Shown here piece after piece: positions 21,501 through 30,880 of a stretch of DNA of 35,728 nt. Each line of letters opens with the position of its first letter. Position 1 is the first letter of the stretch. The notes under the pieces were generated by a model that ran no database searches, was not told the DNA's origin, and saw only the letters and a program-made list of their open reading frames with translations. This DNA is from Saccoglossus kowalevskii (Eukaryota > Hemichordata > Enteropneusta > Harrimaniidae). The stretch is from assembly GCF_000003605.2 (NCBI RefSeq), contig NW_003120920.1, forward strand, positions 445,922-481,649, in the 5' to 3' direction. The translations under genes and the position numbers were made by a program.

Positions 21501-24500
21501 CCTTCAAAAAGAGATCAATTCAACATGAATCCTGTAGCTTTTATTTTGCATTTGTTCAGTCTTTCCTAATCCAAGGAAATATTCCATACTGGAGAAGTTG
21601 AAGACACATGGTCAATCAATAACTACGTAACACTTGTAATTGTAATCTAATTGTAGATCATGAATGGTGCCCGAAAATGGAGTGCACTAATTGTAGGTCA
21701 TGAGTGGTGGCCGAAAAGGTTCAAAGATGGATCACTATCTCTCATTCAGAGAGATATTGCTAACACACTAGCCAAGGGAAAGGATATAAACAAAGTGTAT
21801 TGCACTGTTCTCGATGCAACACAGGAAGAAATAGATGATGCACGACAACTTGGAGTAGAGCTAACTTTGCCTGAAGTGAATAAGCGTTTGCGAAATAAGA
21901 CCCCAACTAGTGACTGGCTTTTGTTGCATGAATCCTACTACCTGCACCTCAAGGAATGCCATGACATTAACATCATTATCGGCCATTTATCACATTTAGG
22001 CAGCACTGTGGATGCAGCAAAAGATATCAAGGAAAAAGTATTCCCACATGCCAAATTAGTTGTATTTAACCACTATATTCCAGAAAATATTAGTTCATTT
22101 ACCCCCACAGAAGTTCAGAAGAGAGAAAATGAAGCAATCGAACATGCACAGTCTGCTAATCACGTGTTGTCAGTTGGCCCAAAAGTGATGCGTCACTTTG
22201 TACGCAAGTTTGGTGCACGTGTAAACACAACACATGCCTTATATCTTCCTGGCATAGATAACATGTTTAAAAAGAAAGATACGAACATATCTAACCTGGA
22301 AAATGGAATTGAGATACTTTCTTTGTATTCTATCGAAGATAATAAGAAAATCCGTGACATTTTGTGCGGAGTTGCTGATCCAAATTGTGAAGCAAATTGG
22401 AAGCTTCGTGGCACAAAATCTGACTCGGAGACAGGCCATAATCTAATGACTAATTGCCAAGATAATTGTCCCAACCTACAGATTAATCCATATCCGAATG
22501 GATCATACAAAGATATTTTGCAGGATCTAGAACAGTGTCATCTTTTTCTTCATAGCCCTCAAAAAGATGCATTTGGTATTATGATTCTAGTTGCGATCAC
22601 AGCTGGTGTGCCAGTTCTAACTGCATCTCAAACAGGTGTGGCGCTGTTTTTACGACAACGATTTGGAAAGCAATATGACAGATTTATTGTTGATGTTGGT
22701 GTCAATGAAGCTGATACATGTGCATGTGATAAATGGAAGATCAAAATCTGGAAAATTCTGCACAACTATCCAGAATCATGTCGCCGAATTCTGGCACTAA
22801 AGCAAGATCTAGAGAAATGTGAACATATCGAGGAATCACAGAAAGCATTTCGAGAATGGTGCTTTGAGAAATCCCAGCAGCAAAATGAAAACGTGGTATC
22901 TCCAGGTAACCATTCTCACCAGTTGCTATTTTTTTTTATCTATAAAAGCATCCAATAGTTTACATCAGAATTCTCGGCATTATTTTCATCTTTGTTTTTG
23001 TTATCTATCATGCAAGTTTCAGCAGGGATTGCATATATGTATACTTTGACTAATATACATTAACTATTCCATTATAGGCACGTATTCTACTTCACATGGG
23101 CAATGCGAATGTATGGATGATGTACAGTATACAAGTAAGTTATCCATGAAATTATGTTAATAAAATAGACATTGACCAGTTTATTTTACTAAGATAGTAT
23201 TTATAAATATAAACTGTTTGCTTTCAGACATTGTAAGTGCCCTTTCTGGACAGTCGCAGCAAGTCCAAGAATGTGAAAAAGAAATGCTCTATAGTAAGTT
23301 ATGCATCTGTTTTCACTTTTTATAACAAACATGTTATTAACAAAATGATTATTATATAAAATGGTTTGTTATCTATCTTACTAAATATAATGCATTAACT
23401 GTTTTGATTCAGAACCTGAGGCTTCTCAATCTACTATACAGAATAATCAAGAGTCTGAATATGAATATGAATATGACGAATCATTATCTACGAGTGAGTT
23501 TACATTTAAAGCACATTTCAAAAATTGGTGAAAGCTGGCACTGACACTTTCTGTCGCTTATGAGGACAATCCTGGCCTATTGACATTTCACTCATAGTCT
23601 CAAATAATATCATTGTTGAAATGTGTGTTCTCCACATGTAGACCATTCATATTATTTTATTATGATTCTCTAAGAAACAAGAAACAGAACACCTTACTAT
23701 TTAGGGGAAAATGAAACAATGTTAAGAGAATGTAGATTTTGCCGCGAATTTTTGAAATGTTTGTTTGTATTTTAGGGCAACTAGGAATGCACGTGAAGAT
23801 CGAATCTTCAGTGAACCATAGAACATCATGCCATAATCAAGCAATGCAGTATGTTAATTATCTAGCCTTTTCTAGCCTGAAAAGCAACGAGGATCTCCCA
23901 AATACTATAGCTGAGCTGAGAACACTTGGAGCATTTGCACAACGTTTACATGGTCATTGGCTCGTTGTGGAATGCCAACAAATTGCCACTCTCAATGGTT
24001 TGTGGGAGTTATACGACAGTAGAAAACTAGACAAACTGTTTCAGAAGGACATATCCACCAAATTCTCGCAGGATCTCCACACATCAGAGTTCAAACTGAA
24101 GACTACAATTCAGAAATGGAATTATAGAAAATGTTTGTTGGATTTGGAGTATGGTGAAGGTAAGTGTATAGGTTACACAAAGACCATATTCAAAGTGTGA
24201 ACTTTCTCTTATTCTAGGTTAATTGACTATACACATTTTCCTACAATGTAGATCCGGATGAAAAAGGATTTGAAGTAATTAGTGGAACACATATTAAGTA
24301 TTCATTGCAAGAAGAAAGGTTACCGGCAGTGCAGGTATTTAGAACATAACTGTACGATATTAACTTTTTAGTTGAGAGATGATTTAGGCACAACCAAATA
24401 TAGGGGAAGCATATTATTAGTCAAACTTAAGTACTAAATGAGAGTAGAAAAATATTTGCTTTAAATACTGTGAATGCACGGGGACGTGTTTAAAATAAAT

Positions 24501-27500
24501 TCATTGTGAATGACTTTAAGTTTAACACTAGCAAAGTATTCAGTTCAACAGTTTTGTCTCCACAGTCAAGACTAAGTCACACTGGTGCTCATGTCAAATT
24601 GCAAATATTTTGTCAGGGCAGATGCAGAGTTCTTAGTGTAACAGATACAGATGAGTTGAAAGCAATGTAGATGTTACTGCAGATGAGCTTAGTCCACATG
24701 TATATCTGAATTACACTTTAAAAATAAAAGTAAATTAAGAAAAATATTTATATATTATATATTTTTATTTATTTGTATCTGTAAGAACAAAGCATTTTGG
24801 ATAATGACAAAGATTTGACAAAATCATTGATATTATTTGTCACTTTGAATGTCAACATTACTAATGAAGTATAAATTTTTTATTTTTTTATTTTTTATTT
24901 ATATTTTTAGTAAAACCTTGAAGCCCGCAACCCATTTTGGGTAGTTGGTGCACATCACTTTAATTTGTAAAACTCAAGACGGCCAACTGCCGTTTTTTTT
25001 GAAAAAAATCTGATTCAGACATGGCCAACAGCTGGAATATGCATAATATATGAAATGTATAATACAGTGTTTAATATGATTTGTTACTATGTTTGATGTT
25101 GTGTAGAAGACATGGACCTCTCTTCACTTAGCAAGTAAGAATGGGCTTATTGGTATGGTCAGAATTTTACTGGGAGAAGGTGTTGACAGAAATGCACGAA
25201 CGAAGGTACGAGATAGTTAGCAATATTTACTTATATATGTATAAAAAAAGTTTATATTATACATGTATAATACAGTAATCATTTTATATCTGATAGAATG
25301 GTGGGACAGCCCTTCATTTGGCAAGTCATAATGGATATATTCAAGTGGTTAGAAGTCTACTGAATGCAGGGGCAGATAAGAATTTACAAACACAGGTACA
25401 TATACTACATATTCTACTAGATAGATTTAATTCAGTATGTATTGAATACAATGAATTTAATTTATGTGTTTTCTGTTATCACTTTATATTTTACAGAATG
25501 GCTTCACAGCTCTTCATGCAGCAAATCTCAATGGACATGTCGATGTAGTCAGACTTTTACTGGTTGGAAATGTTGACAAGAATGCACAAACAAAGGTAAT
25601 GTAGATTGTATCATACATATTCATGAAAGTATTGAATGAAATATACATAGCATCATGCACACTACTGTAATAATTTTATTTTCATAGAATGGATTCACAG
25701 CTCTTCATCTAGCAAGTCGTAATAAACATGTTGATCTGGTCAGAATTTTACTAGCTGCTGATGTAGACAAGAATGCACAAACAAAGGTACTACAAATTCT
25801 ATTATATTTTATATGGGTACAAGCAAATCTTATAGCCCTATGTTATTATTTTTTTCGACATAACATGGTCACATGGGTTAGCCTCCATTTAGGATTTCGC
25901 TAAACAAGAAGTAGTTTTTTACTGATGCCACATTTACCTGATTTTTTTTTCAAATTGCCATGTTGCATCTCTATATTAAAATTATTCAGACTCCTAAAAA
26001 CTGATTCGAATCAGTCACATGGCTTGGCCGCCAAATTGGATATTCCCCAAAAATATTGTTTATTTGTTTTTCATCAGTGCTTTAACCAATCAAATTGATA
26101 TTTGGCATGCATGGTCAAATCTTATGATAAAAATAAAATAATTTTGATCAGTCACCTGGTTTGGCTGCCATCTTGCATTTTTCCTTTTTAACAAGGGTTT
26201 CAACCGATCAAATTAATGTTCAGCATGTAGCATTAAGGCCAAAGTATATTAGAAGAAATTTTTTATTGATCGACATATTCGGCAGCCATATTGGATTGAA
26301 GTTAAAAATCAAAAGTTGCCATTTTGAACCCTTTTCTGAGAATCTAGACATTCTGATTTCATTGTTGTCAAATTATTAATATATGGGCTACTTATTGCAA
26401 TATTGAACTATAACAATAAAATGAATAGTTAACACTTCAGCAGTCAGTATAGCACCCTTTTGAGGAAGCATAGTTTATTCAATCATGAAATGAACATAAC
26501 ACATGGTGGGAATGTGTGTTTACTTTGTAATTTGATTCAAAATGGTCGTTGCTACATGTTTTTTCTTCTTCAGGTGTCTTCTTCATTTTGTTGGACATTC
26601 CTTCTCAGATTGTATTCAAAGTTTGGTAAAAAGACAAAATATTGTGTCTTTAAATGTAATTTCAGCCTAATACAAATGTTATTGACTTGTAATTTATAGA
26701 ATGGCTTCACAGCTCTTCATTTAGCAAGTCGGAATGGACATGTTGATGTGGTCCGAATTTTACTGAGTGCAGATGTGGACAAGGAAGCACAAACACAGGT
26801 ACTACTGATTGTTTCGTATTTGTTTTTTGTGATATATTGAATACACTAACATGGATGTTGCTGCTATTCAATTACTATCACTATTTTGGTTACTTAGATC
26901 TAAATAGATAAATTAGGTAACAGATAATTATCTACTGGGATAATTTTTTCCCTGGGAGATTAACGGAAAGTGGCGCCCTCTAGTGGCCAGTAAAGATGAG
27001 AACCCTGGAAAACCTTTCCCTGTGTTGTTTCACATTGTTAAATGACTGGCACATAAATCCAGTATTCTACTGTTTACACTGTGGCTACTAGTTCCTGCTC
27101 ATTTCTTACACCTCGTCCATTCTACCTCGGCAGCTCTTGCATTCATCAGTTGTAGGTTTCGCTTCAACCAAGGAAACAAACCTGATTTCTTAGGGTGTCC
27201 GGTACATACCGGAAACACCACTTCTGGCAGATCACCAGGGACATTTTTCATCCCAGAGGTAGATTTTAGTGAACCATTTAAATATTTAGATGATATCTAA
27301 ATATAAAATCAGTGCAAGTAATTGGCAGCCTCTAAAAAACAATAAAAAGTGTGATTTTGCTTCAGATTTTTTATTATGCATGTATACTACTGTCATAATT
27401 TTTCTATATTATAGAACTGCTTCAAAGCTCTTCATTTTGCAAGTCAGAAAGGACATGTTGATGTGGTCAGGATTTTGCTGGGTGTAAATGTAGACAAAAA

Positions 27501-27931
27501 TGCACGAACGAAGGTACATATACTAAAAATTCTAACATTCATTCCTGAGTGCATTTCATGTAAGGAAATGAACATCAAGACCTGTGTAGGGTGCATGTGT
27601 AATGATTTTATATTTTATAGAATTTCTACACAGCCCTTCATTTAGCAAGTCAGAACAGACATGTTGATGTCGTCAGAATTTTACTTGATGCTAATGTAGA
27701 CAAGAACGCTCAAACAAAGGTACTGGTAGTACGTATTCTATCATAGTTAATTAATCTAATTAATTTTTTTTCTATGTGTAATCATATATAACCATGCTTT
27801 GTCATATGTTTGATTACCTAATGATTACTGGTGCATATCATTTCAACTTATTTCAGGATAAGAAGATTCCACTTGATTTGGCCAGAGAAGCTGGTTACCA
27901 AGATATCGCTGACATTCTTCGGGATGCTTGA
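18573..27931 (+). CDS. Gene 2: GT4-conflict-like glycosyltransferase / TRADD-N-like / ankyrin fusion protein
   Basis: The joined coding exons are 21657-22905, 23078-23134, 23228-23293, 23413-23493, 23776-24159, 24252-24334, seven ankyrin exons from 25107 to 27719, and 27857-27931 with TGA. The product counted from the ATG at 21660 is 894 residues. An optional upstream exon at 18573-18581 would add three to four residues. Order: GT-B glycosyltransferase-like domain (about 5-400), variable linker (416-483), TRADD-N-like domain (about 520-606), short linker, seven ankyrin repeats (640-870) and a terminal half repeat. There is no signal peptide or membrane segment, so it is cytosolic. In animals, GT4-conflict and TRADD-N domains are known parts of proposed immune or conflict proteins; the role here is inferred. 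The exon joins are well supported by splice sites and frame. The domain names rest on motifs only. Confidence 0.75.
19021..19060. repeat. (GGT)n / poly-G simple repeat
   Basis: Four GGT-type units, a run of eleven or so G, then several GGT units. Reading frames crossing it encode poly-glycine or poly-valine and are not genes. Confidence 0.9.
19492..19749. other. Assembly gap (258 N)
   Basis: A run of N. It directly precedes the second hairpin-ended repeat, so the gap probably lies within that repeat. Confidence 0.98.
19750..20046. repeat. Hairpin-ended interspersed repeat, copy 2 (partial)
   Basis: Shares accaagtttgaa, caagatggctgccagtcggccattttgaa, the cggacggacgcacggac run and the terminal stem-loop (20009-20043, AGTCTCCGTT ... 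AACGGGGACT) with copy 1. It begins at the gap, and the left end is unseen. A poly-A run at about 20054-20071 follows shortly after the end. Confidence 0.65.
20072..21656. other. Intergenic DNA or 5' intron of gene 2
   Basis: No exon is recognised. At 21475-21499 AGGTCAA and TTGACCT form an inverted pair, and an AATAAAAGG TATA-like word is near 21426. If gene 2 starts at 18573, this is its first intron; it then ends in the acceptor TCTAATTGTAG at 21656. Confidence 0.4.
21657..22905 (+). CDS. Gene 2 main exon: GT4-type glycosyltransferase-like domain
   Basis: A 415-codon open frame from ATG 21660 to the donor CCAG|GTAACC (phase 1). The N-terminal Rossmann half starts with SALIVGHEWWPKR and DGSLSLIQRDIANTLAKG, matching the G-G-(L/I)-S-x-x-N-R-E-L-A pattern of the GT4-conflict family. 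It continues with IIIGHLSHLG and FPHAKLVVFNHYIPE (residues 106-142), then NHVLSVGPKVMRHF. The C-terminal half has LHSPQKDAFGIMILVAITAG then VPVLTAS (297-323), the place of the EX7E donor-sugar motif. Here the two acidic positions read D303 and V311, so sugar transfer may be weak or lost. A family GT4 transferase would move a sugar from a nucleotide donor to an unknown acceptor. An in-frame TAG immediately upstream (21654-21656) supports the chosen start unless the exon is spliced at 21656. Confidence 0.75.
23078..23493 (+). CDS. Gene 2 linker exons 2-4 (small symmetric cassettes)
   Basis: Three short exons, 23078-23134, 23228-23293 and 23413-23493 (57, 66 and 81 bases), all start and end in phase 1, so any can be skipped without a frame change. 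All have strong donors (A|GTAAGT, A|GTAAGT, A|GTGAGT). The peptides are polar: GTYSTSHGQCECMDDVQYT, then NIVSALSGQSQQVQECEKEM, then KPEASQSTIQ to SEYEYEYDESLST. The tyrosine and acid run EYEYEYDE is a possible phosphorylation or docking site. No domain is recognised; it is likely a flexible spacer between the glycosyltransferase-like and TRADD-N-like domains. Confidence 0.65.
23776..24159 (+). CDS. Gene 2 exon 5: TRADD-N-like adaptor domain
   Basis: A 384-base exon (phase 1 to 1) encoding residues 484-611. It reads GMHVKIESSVN, ASQ-free helix AMQYVNYLAFSSL, then RTLGAFAQRLHGHWLVVECQ, then LNGLWELYDSRKLDKLFQKD, ending SEFKLKTTIQKWNYRKCLLD. The pattern of a beta strand (LVVECQ), a helix with L-x-x-L-W-x-x-Y-x-S-(G/R)-x-L-x-x-x-(F/L)-Q, then beta LKTTI and a helix with C is the TRADD-N pattern as I know it from animal and bacterial conflict proteins and from the death-receptor adaptor TRADD. 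In TRADD this alpha-beta domain binds TRAF2. Partner here unknown. The name is from pattern reading and needs a profile search. Confidence 0.6.
24252..24334 (+). CDS. Gene 2 exon 6: linker that resets the phase to 0
   Basis: Begins with GAT completing a split codon, then PDEKGFEVISGTHIKYSLQE and ERLPAVQ. It enters in phase 1 and leaves in phase 0, which is what lets a phase-0 ankyrin module join the phase-1 front half. This marks the seam of the fusion. Confidence 0.65.
24786..24868 (+). pseudogene. Decayed ankyrin cap exon inside gene 2
   Basis: The piece aligns with the gene 1 cap exon: aacaaagca-ttttggataatgac against cacaaagctgtcttgaacaatgac, then LTKSL and NVNITNE before a GTATAA donor. 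One base is missing after GCA, and the first five codons of the cap are absent. With the frame broken it must be skipped for the fusion to be read, and exon 6 (phase 0) joins the first 99-base exon directly. Confidence 0.6.
25107..25786 (+). CDS. Gene 2 ankyrin exons, repeats 1-4
   Basis: Exons 25107-25205, 25297-25395, 25497-25595 and 25688-25786, all 99 bases and phase 0. Starts: KTWTSLHLAS, NGGTALHLAS, NGFTALHAAN, NGFTALHLAS. The N-G-F opening is typical of this gene and not seen in gene 1. Ends run to (R/K)NAxTK or KNLQTQ. Intron lengths are 91-101 bases, similar to gene 1. Confidence 0.83.
25787..26699. repeat. 913-base intron holding diverged tandem repeats
   Basis: The words (gt)cac(a/c)tgg.tt(a/g)gc(c/t)(g/t)cca recur near 25869, 26014 and 26149, with a weaker relative near 26268 (gacatattcggcagccatattgg). 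The spacing is about 120-145 bases, giving about four diverged units. Non-coding. Confidence 0.5.
26700..27719 (+). CDS. Gene 2 ankyrin exons, repeats 5-7
   Basis: Exons 26700-26798 ([20 protein letters not shown]), 27415-27513 ([20 protein letters not shown]) and 27621-27719 ([20 protein letters not shown]), all 99 bases and phase 0. The first ends KEAQTQ, the third KNAQTK. The NCFK start replaces the usual threonine of TALH with lysine. A 616-base intron lies between the first two; it contains a 27194-27219 hairpin. Confidence 0.82.
27857..27931 (+). CDS. Gene 2 terminal exon
   Basis: Twenty-four codons starting DKKIPLDLAREAGYQDIADI, then LRDA and TGA at 27929-27931. It is the C-terminal half repeat, closely related to the gene 1 ending but with a different stop codon and conservative changes (T/I, K/R, H/Y, L/I). 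Confidence 0.85.
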   Translation, partial: DKKIPLDLAREAGYQDIADILRDA

Positions 27932-28050
27932 AAGGCCACTCTGTAAACGAAAACAAAGTATGATGTTGTGACTGATGATACGGATTGAACTGATTATTTT
28001 AATCCATGTCATGGTTTCCCCTTGAGAGATGTTGCACTTATTATAATTTG

Positions 28051-28129
28051 AATAAAAATCAACTTGTTAGTTTTGCCCCCACCCTCCCATATTTACTGAA
28101 TAGCAGATTCCAGTTTGTTCGACAATAAA
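28051..28129 (+). terminator. Poly(A) signals of gene 2
   Basis: AATAAA occurs at 28051-28056 and at 28124-28129, about 120 and 195 bases after the stop codon. Either could serve. Confidence 0.55.
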
Positions 28130-30480
28130 AAGTGTTGAACATCTTTTTCAAGTCACCCAAAAAAACAATTGTGATCATCCATTGAACGTACACATATGAT
28201 GATATAATAATTAGTCAAGTATTTAAGTTAAAAGTTTAGAATTTGCATTTTGCATAAAAAATACTGGCTAAAATTTAGGTGTGAAATATTCTAAAAATGC
28301 AAAAATTTGATAGAAAAATACTAGCCAACACATGTACTGTATTACCGCAATGTATATTTTAGAATGATAAATGATAAAATCACATACAAAATAGGTTTGA
28401 CGGGTGCTTTCAGTCGCCATATTTTTGCAATTTGCATAGTGACTACAAGCATTTGTTTTCAAAGCAACTTTTTTTCATCCATTTTTAAAATTATTTTGCT
28501 AATACAATTACATTTAAGGGTGGTGGTCGTCGCGCCACGATGATTAATTGATTGATGTTCATTAGCATGGTTAGGGAATGACCATGTACAATGTATTATT
28601 TCTGAGGGAGGCGGGGGGTAAGGCAAAACATATTTTCTAAGGCCACAAGGGAAGGGGCAGTGACTTTTTATCAAAGCTGAAGGGGGGGGGGGCGAATAAT
28701 TTTCTCTTAAAGATTGACACACAATTGTTTTACTTTATGCTTTTTTTAAAAATAAATAAATAAACTGAATATATTTAAATATAATACAAAAAGATCAATA
28801 TAAACACATGAAAATATATATATAGAGGGGGGTTAAAAAATTTAAATTTTTTCTAAAGGGGTTCATTGACTTTTTTGAGAAAGCACTGAGAATTGCCCAA
28901 CCCCTCTAGGAATAATAAATAGTCATTCCCTTAGTAACTTTTAGAGAATGTCTGAATCACAGTTTGTTTTAACTTGGTTAATTTTAATTTGTTTCACCCT
29001 CTGGCTACTATAATACATATTTTTCATGTGCATAATTAGTATAATTCATCTTAGATTACAATGTACTGTTCACTCGCTCAATGAAAATGAATATACACAA
29101 TTCATAATGGACTACATTTTCTGAAAGTTTTTATTGTTCATTTTGATAATTTGCATGGCAATGTCTTATATATAGCCTGACTGCAATAAATAATGTAAAA
29201 TATTTTATTTTCAATGTTTTCACTGAAGAGATGATCCAGTGAAAATTATACATTTTTATGATATACATTTTTTCCTATGTTTCACATTCGAGTCATCAAA
29301 ATGAGTGAAAATAAACTCCATACAAAACAGGCAAATTGTCTTCTCAGTTTGGTTGTTTGATACACATCTTGCGACCTGTGGCAAAACGACGTAGAGTGGC
29401 AAATCACCATCATTCAAGTCAAAAAGAGGGGAAGCAAGGGGGGTAGCTGGTACGGTTTTACGGGAAATAAAAAGGGCTTATTACAATTTACAAGGAAAAA
29501 AAGACGTTTTTACAGTTTACAGTGTTAAAAAAAGGAACATTGAATGGTCCGAAGAGCTCTCTGGCTCAAATTCTCCGCCATTGCTGTGCCGTGTGTAGAG
29601 ACGCATGCGCATATTACCCTCGTATTGCTCTTCATTCGGTTAGAGGGCCTTTTACGTCTTGACATTCAATTTTGTAGTGAATTGTGTCATCTAGTCGTTT
29701 TACAGTTTCTATAATGTAATTTCCCTGGATTATTCTTTACGATTTTTTTATTTGGATGTAAATTCTTGTACGTACCGAGAAAAATGACACATTTTTACAG
29801 TGTACGAAAAAAATATTTGATCGATTACGTTGTACGTCTAGCCTGTGATTACAGAATTACGGAATTTATTTTTTCAATTTACGTAGTACGAACAAAAAAA
29901 TATTGCAATTACGTTGAACAAAAATAACCCTTGCCCCCCCCTCCAAAAACAGTGTGGGATATAATTTAGCATATACATGTACTGTAAATCAATCACTGGT
30001 TTTTAATTTGGCTATTTTTCATGATCTGAATTTCATCTGAATTAAAACCACCTTAAAATTTAAAATATCAATTAAACTTATTATTACCCTGCAAAGTTTG
30101 TGAACTTAGAAACCAGTGAAATTGTGAAATAAAGTGAAATTAAAAAAACAACGGAAAGAAATGATTTTACAGTAGTAAAACCCACCGTACATCACAAAAA
30201 GCGTATTGTCGCCAGATGGCTCAACTAATGGGAAAGCTGTGTTGAACGTTGATTCATTATATATTCAAATGATTATTTCAATGAAAGTAATTCTCACGTG
30301 TCACGATATACTGCAAAGCTAACATAGGCGGTTTCAGTACAATCAAATAAATGTTGTCTGAAATCCTCATCACAAATGTAACGAATATTGTCTTGACATA
30401 AGCATGTGCGACATTTGTGTTGATAGACATTTACTTTCCCAAAATCCAATGCGATTTTCTAATGAAATCACAAGAGTCTT
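28130..30480. other. Intergenic DNA downstream of gene 2
   Basis: No gene is recognised. It holds G-rich runs (28608-28617 and 28682-28692), a possible NRF1-like site GCATGCGCA at 29603-29611, and an imperfect tandem pair around 29794-29832 and 29875-29920 (gtacgaa.aaaaaatatt ... attacgttg). AT-rich elsewhere. Confidence 0.4.
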
Positions 30481-30547
30481 GCCCTGAGCACGGAAGGTAC
30501 TAACGTTAGTACCTGCCATGCCCTGAGCAACGAGTTTCTACTCGTTG
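30481..30547. repeat. Two adjacent hairpins, each led by GCCCTGAGCA
   Basis: GCCCTGAGCA at 30481-30490 precedes the perfect 18-base palindrome GGTACTAACGTTAGTACC (30496-30513). The same decamer at 30520-30529 overlaps the start of a stem-loop CAACGAGT-TTCT-ACTCGTTG (30528-30547). Same lead, different stems. Confidence 0.7.
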
Positions 30548-30599
30548 GTGTGCGCAACAGTCAAAATCACCATCTTTATTTATATGAGACCCATATCTG

Positions 30600-30880
30600 G
30601 CGCATGCGTGGCGTGACGTCCACCGCCCTTTAGGTTAGTTCCACTGGTATCATGAAGAACCTAAATGTGCAACTACGACATTGTGAGGAGAAGATGTCCC
30701 CATTAAAAGTTGGCAATAATCGAACATTTTGTTGATTCAGTTGTTGTTTCACTATCAATTATACAATTCTAAAAAGATAATTGAGTCCCAAGCGACGATA
30801 ACACGCTAAAAACGCAAAGGCTCATGGGTAGACGCTTGCTTGTAAACAATGACACGCTATGGCCATCTGACGCATGCGCA
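30600..30880. promoter_or_regulatory. NRF1-like and CRE-like sites
   Basis: GCGCATGCG at 30600-30608, TGACGTC at 30614-30620 and GCATGCGCA at 30872-30880 lie in a relatively G+C-rich block. These are typical core-promoter motifs of housekeeping genes, but no exon was found beside them. Assignment is by motif only. Confidence 0.3.

Noticed and set aside
22193-22510. Minus-strand frames opposite the glycosyltransferase exon
   Set aside because: Shadow of a convincing plus-strand coding exon.
21660-22905. Recent bacterial transfer of the glycosyltransferase gene
   Set aside because: It is spliced to several introns and fused to animal-type modules, and base composition matches the flanks. An ancient transfer of the family cannot be excluded.
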